Positions 1 to 7,664 of a stretch of 64,000 bases of DNA are shown here, one piece after another. This DNA is from Nocardia puris (GTDB lineage Bacteria; Actinomycetota; Actinomycetes; Mycobacteriales; Mycobacteriaceae). The notes beneath the pieces are model-generated. The model had not been told where the DNA came from. It worked only from the letters and a program-made list of their open reading frames with translations, and did not search any database. The DNA is taken from positions 62,001 through 126,000 of the forward strand of contig NZ_QNRE01000009.1 in the NCBI RefSeq assembly GCF_003315035.1. Direction: 5' to 3'. Both the position numbers and the translations under genes were made by a program. How positions within the stretch are numbered: position 1 is the stretch's first letter; each line of letters starts with the position of its first letter.

Positions 1-128
1 CGTAGGTGCTGCCCCGGCCGGGCAGGTCGACGAGGGCGCCGTCGGGGACGCGCGGAGAGTCGGGCACGCCCGCCCGCCGGATCGCCCGCCGTACGCGGGT
101 GTCGGCGTCCCGGTCCGGACTCACCATG
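1..128 (-). CDS. Alpha/beta hydrolase, N-terminal fragment (runs off window)
   Basis: Only the first 42 codons are inside the window. The ATG at 126-128 has a strong ribosome site (AGGAGG) about 6 bases upstream. The visible residues end in a DLPGRGSTY stretch; LPGRGxT(F/Y) near the N-terminus is common in actinobacterial alpha/beta-fold hydrolases just before the first core strand, so that family is inferred, not shown. The gene diverges from the FabG3-like SDR, and two KstR-like boxes lie between them, which suggests a role in steroid or lipid metabolism. No catalytic residues are visible. Confidence 0.6.
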
Positions 129-158
129 CTGGTCCTCCTCGCGATCCCGGTCGAAAAA

Positions 159-172
159 TAGAACCTGTTTCA
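159..172. promoter_or_regulatory. KstR-like operator box 1
   Basis: The 14 bases TAGAACCTGTTTCA fit the KstR consensus TNNAACNNGTTNNA at every fixed position. The site lies 31 bases upstream of the leftward hydrolase start and shares the divergent intergenic region with box 2. KstR is the TetR-family repressor of cholesterol catabolism in mycolata. Binding by KstR rather than another TetR regulator is inference. Confidence 0.5.
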
Positions 173-258
173 CTAGATGATGCCACACGGCGCCGGACGA
201 CTATCACCACGAGGGACCGGTAAATGGGACTGGTCGAGCCGCACTCGGCCACTCTTTC

Positions 259-272
259 TGTAACGTGTTCCG
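259..272. promoter_or_regulatory. KstR-like operator box 2
   Basis: TGTAACGTGTTCCG matches TNNAACNNGTTNNA except for the last base (G for A). It sits 25 bases upstream of the SDR ATG at 297, where bound repressor would block transcription. A second box beside a perfect first one makes a chance match less likely. Confidence 0.4.
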
Positions 273-296
273 CGTCGGCGACGAACGGAGGCAGCG

Positions 297-1037
297 ATGG
301 CGCGACTGACCGGCAAGGTGGCCCTGATCAGCGGCGGGGCGCGGGGTATGGGCGCCGCCCACGCCCGGCGGTTCGTGGCCGAGGGCGCGCGGGTGGTGCT
401 CGGCGACGTGCTGGACGACGACGGCAAGGCGCTGGCCGCCGAGTTGGGCGAGTCCGCCCACTACGAGCACCTGGACGTGCGCGAACCGGAGCAGTGGCGC
501 GCGGCGGTGGCCGCCGCGACCGAGCGGTTCGGCGGACTGCACGTGCTGGTGAACAACGCGGGCATCGTCAACGGGAACCTGCTGGTGGATTTCGCGCTCG
601 AGGAATGGCAGCGGATCATCGACATCAATCTGACCGGGACGTTCCTCGGCATGCAGGCGGCGACGCCCGCGCTGATCGCCGCGGGCGGCGGATCGGTCGT
701 CAACATCTCCTCGGTGGAGGGGATGCGCGGCAGCCCCGGCCTGCACGGGTACACCGCCACCAAGTTCGCCGTGCGCGGACTCACCAAATCCACCGCGCTG
801 GAACTGGCCCCGCACAATATCCGCGTCAACTCGGTGCACCCCGGCCTGATCAGCACGCCGATGACCGAGGGCATCCCCGCCGACTTCCTCCAGATCCCGC
901 TCGGCCGCGCCGCGCAGCCCGACGAGGTGTCGAATCTGGTGGCGCACCTCGCCTCCGACGAATCCTCCTACTGCACCGGCGCCGAATTCGTCATCGACGG
1001 CGGCCTAACCGCCGGCGTCCCTCACAAGTCCTTCTAG
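297..1037 (+). CDS. SDR oxidoreductase, FabG3 / 3-alpha(20-beta)-hydroxysteroid dehydrogenase-like
   Basis: A classical 246-residue NAD(P)-dependent short-chain dehydrogenase. The cofactor motif GGARGMGAAH lies at residues 13-22, NNAG at 86-89 and the catalytic residues are S139, Y152 and K156 with normal spacing. The sequence closely resembles, from memory, M. tuberculosis FabG3 (Rv2002), including the runs HGYTATKFAVRGLTKSTALE and ASDESSY. That enzyme reduces or oxidises hydroxysteroids in the cytoplasm. The ATG has a GGAGG-type site nearby (acGGAGGcagcg). Two KstR-like boxes upstream fit a steroid role, although the true substrate cannot be read from the sequence. Confidence 0.85.
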   Translation: MARLTGKVALISGGARGMGAAHARRFVAEGARVVLGDVLDDDGKALAAELGESAHYEHLDVREPEQWRAAVAAATERFGGLHVLVNNAGIVNGNLLVDFALEEWQRIIDINLTGTFLGMQAATPALIAAGGGSVVNISSVEGMRGSPGLHGYTATKFAVRGLTKSTALELAPHNIRVNSVHPGLISTPMTEGIPADFLQIPLGRAAQPDEVSNLVAHLASDESSYCTGAEFVIDGGLTAGVPHKSF

Positions 1038-1041
1038 CGGG

Positions 1042-2031
1042 TCAGGTCACCTTTTCGGTGCGGGCGAGGGTGGCGGCGAATTCCTCGAGGAGCGGGGCGG
1101 TGCCGGCGTGGGAGAAGCGGAAGACCGGGTGCCACGGGGCGACCTGGCCCGCGACGACGGCGGGGAGGCGTTGCCAAACGGGTTTGGCGGCAAGGGCTTC
1201 CGGCGGTAGGGCCGAGCCGCGGCTGTCGAGGATGACGAGGTCGGCCGGGTAGCGGTCGGCGTACTCCCAGCTCAGGTTCTCGAAGAAGCCGCCCGCCTCG
1301 GTGCGCTCGGGGACCACCACGTCGACGCCGAGTTCGCGCAGGTAGGACAGGTCGGCGGAGACCTCGGGGTTGGAGACGTAGAAGGCGTCGGCCGCCGCCG
1401 AACAGGCCAGCACCCGCAGACCGGGGCGCGCGGCCACGGCGTCGCGCACCGCCTGCGAGGCGGCGGCGAAACGCTGCTGCGCATCGCGGAGCCGTACGGC
1501 CTCCGGGTCGGCGCCGAGCGCGAGGGCGAGATCGATGTAGCGGCCGATCGGGACGGGCAGCGGCTTGTTCGCCACACCGATGGCGATGGCGGGCGCGAGT
1601 TCGAGGATCTTGTCGCGGTTGTCGTCGGGGATGTACCAGAGGTTGTCGTCCATGTAGGTGTCGGTAATCAAAAGGTCGGGCTCGAGCTCGGCGTATCGCT
1701 CGAGGTCGAACTGGCCCCACTGGTCACCGAGAACCGTCACCGTGTCGAGGTCCAGGTCGCCGAGCAAGGCGGTGTCGCCGCCGCTCGTGTCACCGAACAC
1801 GCCGGCGATCCGGTCGGCCAGCCCGTGATCCACCAGCACCGCGGCGGCCCCGCTGAACGCGACGATGCGCGACGGCGTGCCCGCGGCCTCGGCGGTGACG
1901 CCGCGATCGTCGACGAACGACCAATCCTTCTCTCCCCCACCGTCGTCCGCGCCGCCGCACGCGGCGAGCCCGACGGCCAGACCCGCCACACCTGCCACCG
2001 AGAACAGGCCCCTGCGACTGAGCACCACCAC
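1042..2031 (-). CDS. Iron-siderophore ABC transporter substrate-binding lipoprotein
   Basis: A 329-residue extracytoplasmic binding protein of the FepB/FecB (TroA-like) type. The N-terminus has a twin arginine (SRRG, residues 5-8), a hydrophobic stretch and the lipobox LAAC with lipidated C25, so the protein is probably exported by Tat and anchored outside the membrane. The body carries the usual features: RIVAFSG, YAELEPDLLI and a C-terminal segment ending the binding cleft. The GTG at 2031 is preferred because GGAGGAGGGAG lies just upstream; GTGs at 2028, 2025 and 2055 are alternatives. No permease or ATPase genes are adjacent, so it acts with a transporter encoded elsewhere. An IdeR box lies directly upstream, which indicates iron repression. 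Confidence 0.88.
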   Translation of the reverse strand: MVVLSRRGLFSVAGVAGLAVGLAACGGADDGGGEKDWSFVDDRGVTAEAAGTPSRIVAFSGAAAVLVDHGLADRIAGVFGDTSGGDTALLGDLDLDTVTVLGDQWGQFDLERYAELEPDLLITDTYMDDNLWYIPDDNRDKILELAPAIAIGVANKPLPVPIGRYIDLALALGADPEAVRLRDAQQRFAAASQAVRDAVAARPGLRVLACSAAADAFYVSNPEVSADLSYLRELGVDVVVPERTEAGGFFENLSWEYADRYPADLVILDSRGSALPPEALAAKPVWQRLPAVVAGQVAPWHPVFRFSHAGTAPLLEEFAATLARTEKVT

Positions 2032-2055
2032 ACCACTCCCTCCTCCGGCGAACAC

Positions 2056-2074
2056 TTAGTTAAGCCTCACCTTA
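2056..2074 (-). promoter_or_regulatory. IdeR/DtxR iron box
   Basis: On the minus strand the 19 bases read TAAGGTGAGGCTTAACTAA, differing at two positions from the degenerate iron-box consensus TWAGGTWAGSCTWACCTWA. It lies 25 bases upstream of the preferred start of the siderophore-binding lipoprotein, as expected for an operator. IdeR with Fe2+ represses uptake genes in mycolata. Confidence 0.85.
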
Positions 2075-2095
2075 GACGAGGGCGGGAGCATCACC

Positions 2096-2716
2096 TCACG
2101 ACAGCACGAGCCCGATCGCCAACGTCACCATCACGACGGCGATCACCGAATCGAGCACCCGCCACGCGACCGGCCGGGTGAACAGCGGACCGAGACGGCG
2201 GGCACCGAATCCGAGGGCGGTGAACCACAGCGCACTGGCGACCATCGCGCCCGCGCCGAGGAACCACCGGTCGGCGGCCGCGTATCCGTTCGCGAAGGAA
2301 CCGAGCAACACGACGGTGTCGAGGTAGACGTGCGGGTTGAGCCAGGTGAGGGCCAAGCAGGTCGCCACCGTCGCGCCCAAAGCGACCGAGGCGCCCGCCG
2401 AATCGACCACCAGCGCCGACGAGGTCAGCGCGCGCCGCGCCGCGAGCACCGCGTACCCGAGCAGGAACGCGGCTCCGGCGTAGCGCAGCACCGTGATCAG
2501 CGCGGGCGCGGCTTGCACCAGCGCGCCGAATCCGCCGATCCCGGCGGCGATCAGCAGGACATCCGACACCACGCACACCGCGACCACGGCGGCCACGTGC
2601 TGCCCGCGCACACCCTGGCGCAGCACGAAGGCGTTCTGCGCGCCGATCGCCACGATCAGCGACAGTCCGAAACCCAAACCCGAGATCGCGGCGAACGCCG
2701 CGGAGGAAACCGTCAC
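2096..2716 (-). CDS. lysE: LysE/ArgO family basic amino-acid exporter
   Basis: A 206-residue inner-membrane protein with about six hydrophobic segments. The family signature GAQNAFVLRQGVRG is near residues 25-38 and a TWLNPHVYLDT loop, typical of LysE translocators, follows mid-protein. LysE/ArgO proteins export lysine and arginine. The GTG at 2716 gives the usual family length (about 200 residues); an open frame continues further upstream but crosses the divergent regulator. The gene is divergent from the LysG-like regulator with 73 bases between starts, the classical lysE-lysG layout. No strong ribosome site is seen. Confidence 0.88.
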   Translation of the reverse strand: MTVSSAAFAAISGLGFGLSLIVAIGAQNAFVLRQGVRGQHVAAVVAVCVVSDVLLIAAGIGGFGALVQAAPALITVLRYAGAAFLLGYAVLAARRALTSSALVVDSAGASVALGATVATCLALTWLNPHVYLDTVVLLGSFANGYAAADRWFLGAGAMVASALWFTALGFGARRLGPLFTRPVAWRVLDSVIAVVMVTLAIGLVLS

Positions 2717-2789
2717 GCCCTCGACGCTAGGGCCGTTCGATCGAACCAGACAAGCTGAAGATTCTAAAGCATCATTACAATTTCTTGAT

Positions 2790-3674
2790 ATGGATCTCCA
2801 GCTGGACCAGCTCAGGGCCCTCAACGCGGCGGTCACCGAGGGCACCCTGGACGCGGCGGCGCGACGCCTGCACGTGACGCCCTCGGCGGTGAGCCAGCGC
2901 ATCAAGGCGCTCGAGGACGCGGCGGGCCGCGTGTTGCTGCTGCGCACGAAACCGGTGCGCCCCACCGAATCCGGGCTCGCCGTGCTCCGCTTGGCGCGAC
3001 AGGTCGAGCTGCTCGCGGGCGACACGGCGCGCGAACTCGGCGACGCGCACGCCCCGGCGCACGGCCCGATCCGCATCCCGATCGCCGTCAACGCCGACTC
3101 GCTGGAAACGTGGGTGCTGTCCGCGCTCCGCGACGCTCCCGCGGGCGTGTGTTTCGAGATCCACCGCGAGGACGAGGAGCACACCACACGCCTGCTGCGC
3201 GACGGCACGGTGATGGCGGCCATCACGTCGACGGCGAAACCCGTGCAGGGGTGCAAGGTGAACAGGCTGGGTGCGATGCGCTACCGGCCAATGGCCGAAC
3301 CGGGCTTCGCGCGGAAGTGGTTCGGCGAGGGGCCGACTTCACGCGCGTATGGGGCGGCTCCGGTGGTGATCTTCGACCGGAAGGACGAGCTTCAGGACCG
3401 CCATATGCGTCGGCGCACCCGTCAGCCGATCGACCCGCCACGCCATTACGTGCCGTCCTCGACCGCGTATGGCACGGCCGTGCGGCTCGGGCTCGGATGG
3501 GGGATGCTGCCGGACCTACAGACGACGGACGATACGCCCGAGACGCTGGTGCCCATCGACGGTGATTCCCACATCGATGTGCCGCTCTACTGGCAGCAAT
3601 GGAAGCTGGACTCCCCCGCGTTGAGCGGAGTCGCCGCGGCGATCGCCGCGGCCGCCGCGCGAAGCCTGCGCTGA
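2790..3674 (+). CDS. lysG: LysG/ArgP-type LysR family transcriptional regulator
   Basis: A 294-residue LysR-type activator. The N-terminal winged helix-turn-helix covers residues 1-60 (QLDQLRALNAAVTEGTLDAA, then TPSAVSQRIKALE), and the rest is the periplasmic-binding-like effector domain. LysG/ArgP activates its divergent exporter gene when lysine or arginine accumulates. The ATG at 2790 is the first start that leaves the helix-turn-helix complete and it opens the canonical MDLQLDQL N-terminus. The shared 73-base region with lysE should hold the operator. The gene converges with ppnP, with a hairpin over both stop codons. Confidence 0.9.
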   Translation: MDLQLDQLRALNAAVTEGTLDAAARRLHVTPSAVSQRIKALEDAAGRVLLLRTKPVRPTESGLAVLRLARQVELLAGDTARELGDAHAPAHGPIRIPIAVNADSLETWVLSALRDAPAGVCFEIHREDEEHTTRLLRDGTVMAAITSTAKPVQGCKVNRLGAMRYRPMAEPGFARKWFGEGPTSRAYGAAPVVIFDRKDELQDRHMRRRTRQPIDPPRHYVPSSTAYGTAVRLGLGWGMLPDLQTTDDTPETLVPIDGDSHIDVPLYWQQWKLDSPALSGVAAAIAAAAARSLR

Positions 3675-3696
3675 CGGCCGCCGCGTGCCCGTCAGC
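3670..3696. terminator. Hairpin between converging lysG and ppnP
   Basis: Perfect 8-base arms GCTGACGG (3670-3677) and CCGTCAGC (3689-3696) enclose an 11-base loop. The hairpin overlaps the stop codons of both converging genes and has no U-run, as is common for terminators in high-GC actinobacteria. It could stop transcription from both sides. Confidence 0.5.
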
Positions 3697-4003
3697 CGAA
3701 GTGGCAGACGTAGTGGACGGTGTCGAGCACCTCGATCTGGAACGAGCTGTCCCCCGGCACCGAGAACGACTCGCCGCCACGGTAGGTGACGGCCTCCGTC
3801 TCGCCGGCCAGCGTCACCTTGCACTCACCCTGGACCAGTTCCATGATCTCGGGCGCGCCGGTGGTGAACGTCAGCACGGACGGCAGGATCACGCCCACCG
3901 ACTTGGCCGTCCCGTCGGCCAGCGTGATGTTGTGGCTCACGCACTTGCCGTCGAAGTACACATTCGCCGTCTTCGCGACACTGACATTCTCGAACTGCGC
4001 CAT
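3692..4003 (-). CDS. ppnP: Pyrimidine/purine nucleoside phosphorylase PpnP
   Basis: A small single-domain cupin (103 residues) of the YaiE/DUF1255 family, known to cleave nucleosides phosphorolytically to base and ribose 1-phosphate. Family marks include ANVYFDGKCVSHNI, LPSVLTFTTGAPEIMELVQG and the C-terminal SFQIEVLDTVHYVCHFG; the length matches the family (about 95-105). The ATG at 4003 has a purine-rich site (GGGAAAGAG). It lies 35 bases after the HxlR gene on the same strand and may be co-transcribed with it, though no functional link is known. Confidence 0.9.
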   Translation of the reverse strand: MAQFENVSVAKTANVYFDGKCVSHNITLADGTAKSVGVILPSVLTFTTGAPEIMELVQGECKVTLAGETEAVTYRGGESFSVPGDSSFQIEVLDTVHYVCHFG

Positions 4004-4038
4004 GATCTCTTTCCCGTGGTCGATGAGGGCACGCCAGC

Positions 4039-4374
4039 CTACTTCAGCAGGTCGGCATGGTTGCGCGACCACTCCCACACCGGCGCCAGCGCCGCGCACA
4101 GCGCGGTGCCCGCCGCGGTCAGTGCGTAGGACTTGTCGGCGCGTTTGACGAGCAGTCCGGCGTTCTGGAGGTCCTGCAATCGCACCGACAGCACGCTCGA
4201 CGAGCACTGCCCCATCCGCCGCCGCAGTTCGAGGAAGCCCAGCGTGCCGGGCTCGAGTTCCCACAGGATGCGCAGCACCCATCGCTGGCCGAGCAACTCG
4301 GTGACCGCGAGCACGGGCTCGTCGGCGGCGTCGGCCCGGCCGCGCGACGGTTTGGCGCCCCTTGCGCTTCTCAT
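4039..4374 (-). CDS. HxlR family winged-helix regulator
   Basis: A 111-residue MarR-like regulator with the HxlR core: LLGQRWVLRILWELEPGTLGFLELRRRM, SVLSVRLQDLQNAGLL and the wing SYALTAAGTAL. HxlR proteins are dimeric, often redox- or aldehyde-sensing, and usually repress the neighbouring oxidoreductase. Here the gene diverges from an SDR, and a perfect 13-base palindrome lies between the two starts. The ATG at 4374 begins a basic N-terminal tail of about 25 residues before the domain. Confidence 0.88.
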   Translation of the reverse strand: MRSARGAKPSRGRADAADEPVLAVTELLGQRWVLRILWELEPGTLGFLELRRRMGQCSSSVLSVRLQDLQNAGLLVKRADKSYALTAAGTALCAALAPVWEWSRNHADLLK

Positions 4375-4392
4375 TTCGAACCACCATAGTGA

Positions 4393-4405
4393 TTCTGAAT
4401 CAGAA
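4393..4405. promoter_or_regulatory. Palindromic operator candidate for the HxlR regulator
   Basis: TTCTGAATCAGAA is a perfect palindrome around a single central base. It stands 18 bases upstream of the HxlR start and 40 bases upstream of the divergent SDR start, so one bound dimer could control both genes. The assignment to this regulator is positional inference. Confidence 0.5.
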
Positions 4406-4445
4406 GCACAGCGGCGGGCTCCGTGCCGCGAGCGAGAGGAGAACC

Positions 4446-5204
4446 GTGGGCACCCAGGACCAGACCCGGCGCGTCGCGCTGGTCACCGGCGCGTCACGAG
4501 GCATCGGGGCCGACACCGCGCGGGTGCTCGGCGCGCGGGGCGATCACGTGATCGTGAACTACCGCGAGAAGCGCAAGCGCGCGGAGACGATCGCCGGGGA
4601 GATCCGCGCCCACGGCGGCAGCGCGTCGGTGGCGGGGGCCGATGTGTGCGACGAGGCCCAGGTGCGCGCGTTGGTCGCCGAGGTCGGCGCGGAGTTCGGG
4701 CGGCTGGATGTGCTGGTGCTCAACGCATCCGGCGGTTTGGAGCGCGGCGCGGCGCCCGACTACGCGATGCGCGTGAACCGGGACGCGCAGGTCGGCCTGG
4801 TGCGCGCCGTGCTGCCGCTCCTGCCGCGCGGTGGGCGGATCGTGTTCGTCACGAGCCACCAGGCGCATTTCCACGGGCGCGAACCCGTGCCCGAGGACTA
4901 CCTGCCGATCGCCGCCAGCAAGCGAGCCGGCGAGGACGCACTGCGTGCGATGATCCCCGAATTCACCGCTCACGGAATCACTTTCACGGTCGTATCCGGC
5001 GACATGATCGACGGCACCATCATCGTCCGCCTGCTGGAACGCCGTAACCCGGACGCCGTGACGGACCGGCGCGACCACGGCCCGCTGCCCACCGTGCTGG
5101 AGTTCGCCACCGCCGTCGCCGACGCGACCTCCGCCGAAACCGAATCCGGGCACACGGTGTACGTCGGCGGACAGGACTACCTGACCTCGAGTTCGCGAGC
5201 GTAG
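4446..5204 (+). CDS. SDR family oxidoreductase with displaced catalytic Tyr
   Basis: A 252-residue Rossmann-fold protein with TGASRGIG at residues 14-21 and LVLNASGG in place of the usual NNAG. In the active-site region the run is YLPIAASK: the canonical YxxxK tyrosine position is I155 before K159, and the nearest Tyr (Y152) is seven residues from the Lys instead of four. The motif, with KRAGEDALR after it, resembles a small group of mycobacterial SDRs (for example Rv0484c, from memory), so this is a family trait, not recent decay. The GTG at 4446 has a GAGAGGAG site. It is divergent from the HxlR regulator, its probable controller. The substrate is unknown. Confidence 0.8.
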   Translation: MGTQDQTRRVALVTGASRGIGADTARVLGARGDHVIVNYREKRKRAETIAGEIRAHGGSASVAGADVCDEAQVRALVAEVGAEFGRLDVLVLNASGGLERGAAPDYAMRVNRDAQVGLVRAVLPLLPRGGRIVFVTSHQAHFHGREPVPEDYLPIAASKRAGEDALRAMIPEFTAHGITFTVVSGDMIDGTIIVRLLERRNPDAVTDRRDHGPLPTVLEFATAVADATSAETESGHTVYVGGQDYLTSSSRA

Positions 5205-5208
5205 GCCC

Positions 5209-5966
5209 GTGCCCGGCGACGAGCGAGTAACCGCGGCATACGCGCGCAATGCCGAGTTCTGGATGGACGTCGTTCGCGGCGGTCTGGATCGGTTCCAGAC
5301 CGAACTGACCGATCCCGCGCTGCTCGAGACGATCGGGGCGTGCGACGGACTGCGCGTGCTGGACGCCGGATGCGGGAAGGTTATCTCACCAGGGCATTGG
5401 TCCGCCGGGGCGCGGAGTTCGTGCACGGCGTCGACACGTGCGCCGAATTCGCGGCGGCGGCGCGGAGCCACCCCGAGGCGCACCCGCAGACCAGTGTGTT
5501 CCATCTCGCCGATGTGGCCGACCTGCCGGTGGCCGACCGGTCGGTGGACCTGGTGGTGGCGAACCGCCTGCCCCACGGGATCATCGAGCCGGGCAAGCGA
5601 TTCCGGGAGTTCGCGCGGGTACTGCGCCCATCGGGACGGTTGATCGTGCTCAGCATGCACCCGTGCTTCTACGTCGCGCGCGCCGACCGGAACCGGCCCG
5701 AGGCACGGGGTTTCGATCTCGACGCGTACTTCGGCACGCGCACGGTCGAGCAGCCGTTCCAAGTCGCCGGGAAGACCTCGCCCGCAGCGTCGGTGCAGAC
5801 GTTCTTCAGCCTGGAGGACCACGTGCGGATGCTCACCGACGCCGGGTTCGCCGTCACCGGTCTGCGCGAGCCACGGCCGACCGCCGAACAACGCCGCGAT
5901 CCGTGGTGGCGGGAGAACTTCCCGCGGCCGCTGTTCCTGCTCCTGGACTGCGTGCGCTTCCGGTAG
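5209..5966 (+). pseudogene. Class I SAM-dependent methyltransferase, frameshifted
   Basis: The first part (GTG 5209) encodes a methyltransferase N-terminus ending in motif I, LRVLDAGCG. The next expected residues (EGYLTRALVRRGAEFVHGVD) are found in another frame, so one base is missing within or beside GGG at 5374-5376. Downstream the shifted frame runs on through FHLADVADLPVADRSVDLVV and FREFARVLRPSGRLIVLSMHPCFY, ending at 5966 with a complete C-terminus. Repairing the shift gives about 252 residues, normal for the family. No other damage is visible, so a sequencing error in the G-run is as likely as a recent mutation. The gene starts only 4 bases after the SDR stop, implying co-transcription. 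Confidence 0.8.
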
Positions 5967-6104
5967 CCGGGTACTCCCGATCGGGCTATGCTCATCCCGC
6001 ACAGGGAAGTGCCTGGTGGCCAGCAACTTTCGCGCGAATCCGGGTCGGGGACGGCTGGGGCCGGGCCCCTCCGACGATCGATGCAGCGGGAAGGTTGGGG
6101 TTCT

Positions 6105-7664
6105 GTGCGGGTGCAGGGGGCTGGAGAAGTGCGGGGTGGAGCGACCGCCCGGCGCATCCCCTTTCCGTTCCTGATCGGCGGCGCGCTGGTGACCGTCGCG
6201 GCGGTCCTCACGGCCGTGTTCAGCGTTCCCGCCGCGGCGCGCACCGCCGTGGCCGTGGTCCTCGGGGCCGCCGCCGTGGCGCTGTGGGTCGCCACCGCGA
6301 CCGCCGTGCACTACCGGGCCGCCGCGCTCGCGGCACGCCGGGCGGGGCGGGAGGCGACGGCCGCCGCGTCCGATCGCGTGGCCGCCGTAGGTGATGCGGC
6401 GTGGGCGGCCGAATCCCGGGCCGCCGCCGCGATCGCCGAAGCGCGCGCCGCCGCCGACACCGCGCGGGCCGAAGGCGAGGCCAAGGTCGCCGAGGCGCAG
6501 ACCGCCACGCGGGCGAGCGAGAGCCGCAGGAAGGCCGAGCGCGCCGCGTTCGCGAACATCGCGGGCCGCACCCAGGCCATGACCACCAGCATGCTCGCCG
6601 AACTGCGCGAGATGGAGGAGCGCCACTCCGACACCGAGGTGCTGGCCGACCTGCTCCGCCTCGACCACCGCGCCACCCAGGTCGGCCGCCTCGCCGACAG
6701 CATCGCCGTGCTCTCGGGCGCGCGGTCCGGACGCCGCTGGGCCAAACCCATTCCCCTGGAACGGATCCTGCGCGGGGCGATGGGCCGGGTCGCCGACTAC
6801 ACGCGCATCCGGCTGCGCGCGGGCGTCGAGATCGCGGTCATCGGCCCCGCCGCCGAGGGCGTGATGCACCTGCTCGCCGAGTTGATGGACAACGCGTGCC
6901 GGTTCTCCCCGCCCACCACCGAGGTGCACGTGTACGCCTCCGATATCCCGGCGGGCGTGCTGGTGACCATCGAGGACAGCGGACTGGTGATGAGCGACGC
7001 CGCGCTGCGCTACGCCACCCGCATGGTCGGCGAACCCGACTCCGGCGCGGGCCCGCCCGACCTCTCGTCGGTGCGCGGGACGAAACTCGGGCTGGCCGTG
7101 GTGGGACACCTGGCCGCGAAACACAAACTGCGCGTGTCGTTCCGGCCGTCGGCGCTGGGCGGCACGGCCGCCGTGGTGGTCATCCCGAGGGAGATCACCA
7201 CGCGCACTCCGGTCACGCGGCCCACTCCCCCGGCACCGGACAGCGCTCCGGTCGCGGCGGTGCCCGACAGCGTTCCGATCGCTTCGGTGCCCGAGGCGTC
7301 CGCCGAGCGGTCGCTGCCGAAGCGTCGCCGGGGCAGCGCCTTCGCCGCCGCCCACCCGGGCGGTTTCGCGGAACCGGTCCGCACCAACTCGCCCGAGCCG
7401 GTGCGGTCCAGCGCGCCCACCGAGGCGCCGGCGAGCTCCGACACCGACCGACCGGCAAATGCTCTCGCGAAACCGGTCCGCACGAACTCGTCCGAACCCG
7501 TGCGAGCCAGCGGGCCCACGGACGCACCGGCGATCCCCGACACCAACCGAACAGCAAGCGGCGCAACAGCACCCGCCCGCCCCGAACCCGGTTCGCTCGG
7601 CGCGTTCCAGCGGGCCGTGAACGCCCGCAGTACCTCGAATCCCCCAGCCGTGGAGACTGATTGA
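6105..7664 (+). CDS. cvnA: Conservon sensor-kinase-like protein CvnA
   Basis: Two membrane segments lie near residues 17-40 and 46-70, followed by an Ala-rich coiled coil. The dimerisation and phospho-acceptor-like region contains LLRLDHRATQVGRLADSIAVLSG. The GHKL ATP-binding domain shows the N-box LMDNACRFSP, the G1 box IEDSG and GLAVVGHLAAKHKLRV. CvnA proteins sit at the membrane and signal to the roadblock protein and GTPase of the conservon instead of a response regulator. The C-terminal 150 residues are Pro/Ser/Thr-rich and carry a tandem 33-codon repeat. The GTG at 6105 has GGGAAGG ten bases upstream; ATG 6081 or 5988 would lengthen it. It is the first gene of a tightly overlapping operon. 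Confidence 0.85.
   Translation: MRVQGAGEVRGGATARRIPFPFLIGGALVTVAAVLTAVFSVPAAARTAVAVVLGAAAVALWVATATAVHYRAAALAARRAGREATAAASDRVAAVGDAAWAAESRAAAAIAEARAAADTARAEGEAKVAEAQTATRASESRRKAERAAFANIAGRTQAMTTSMLAELREMEERHSDTEVLADLLRLDHRATQVGRLADSIAVLSGARSGRRWAKPIPLERILRGAMGRVADYTRIRLRAGVEIAVIGPAAEGVMHLLAELMDNACRFSPPTTEVHVYASDIPAGVLVTIEDSGLVMSDAALRYATRMVGEPDSGAGPPDLSSVRGTKLGLAVVGHLAAKHKLRVSFRPSALGGTAAVVVIPREITTRTPVTRPTPPAPDSAPVAAVPDSVPIASVPEASAERSLPKRRRGSAFAAAHPGGFAEPVRTNSPEPVRSSAPTEAPASSDTDRPANALAKPVRTNSSEPVRASGPTDAPAIPDTNRTASGATAPARPEPGSLGAFQRAVNARSTSNPPAVETD
7368..7565 (+). repeat. Two tandem 99-bp repeats in the cvnA tail
   Basis: Two in-frame copies of 33 codons (7368-7466 and 7467-7565) encode related peptides: AEPVRTNSPEPVRSSAPTEA and AKPVRTNSSEPVRASGPTDA, each followed by a similar 13-residue tail. 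The copies differ by scattered substitutions, so the duplication is not recent. They lie in the disordered C-terminal region. Confidence 0.85.

Noticed and set aside
4494..7355. A 2.9-kb open frame on the minus strand across the SDR, methyltransferase and cvnA
   Set aside because: It has no ribosome site or family, is rich in Arg/Gly/His typical of antisense high-GC DNA, and lies over well-supported genes.
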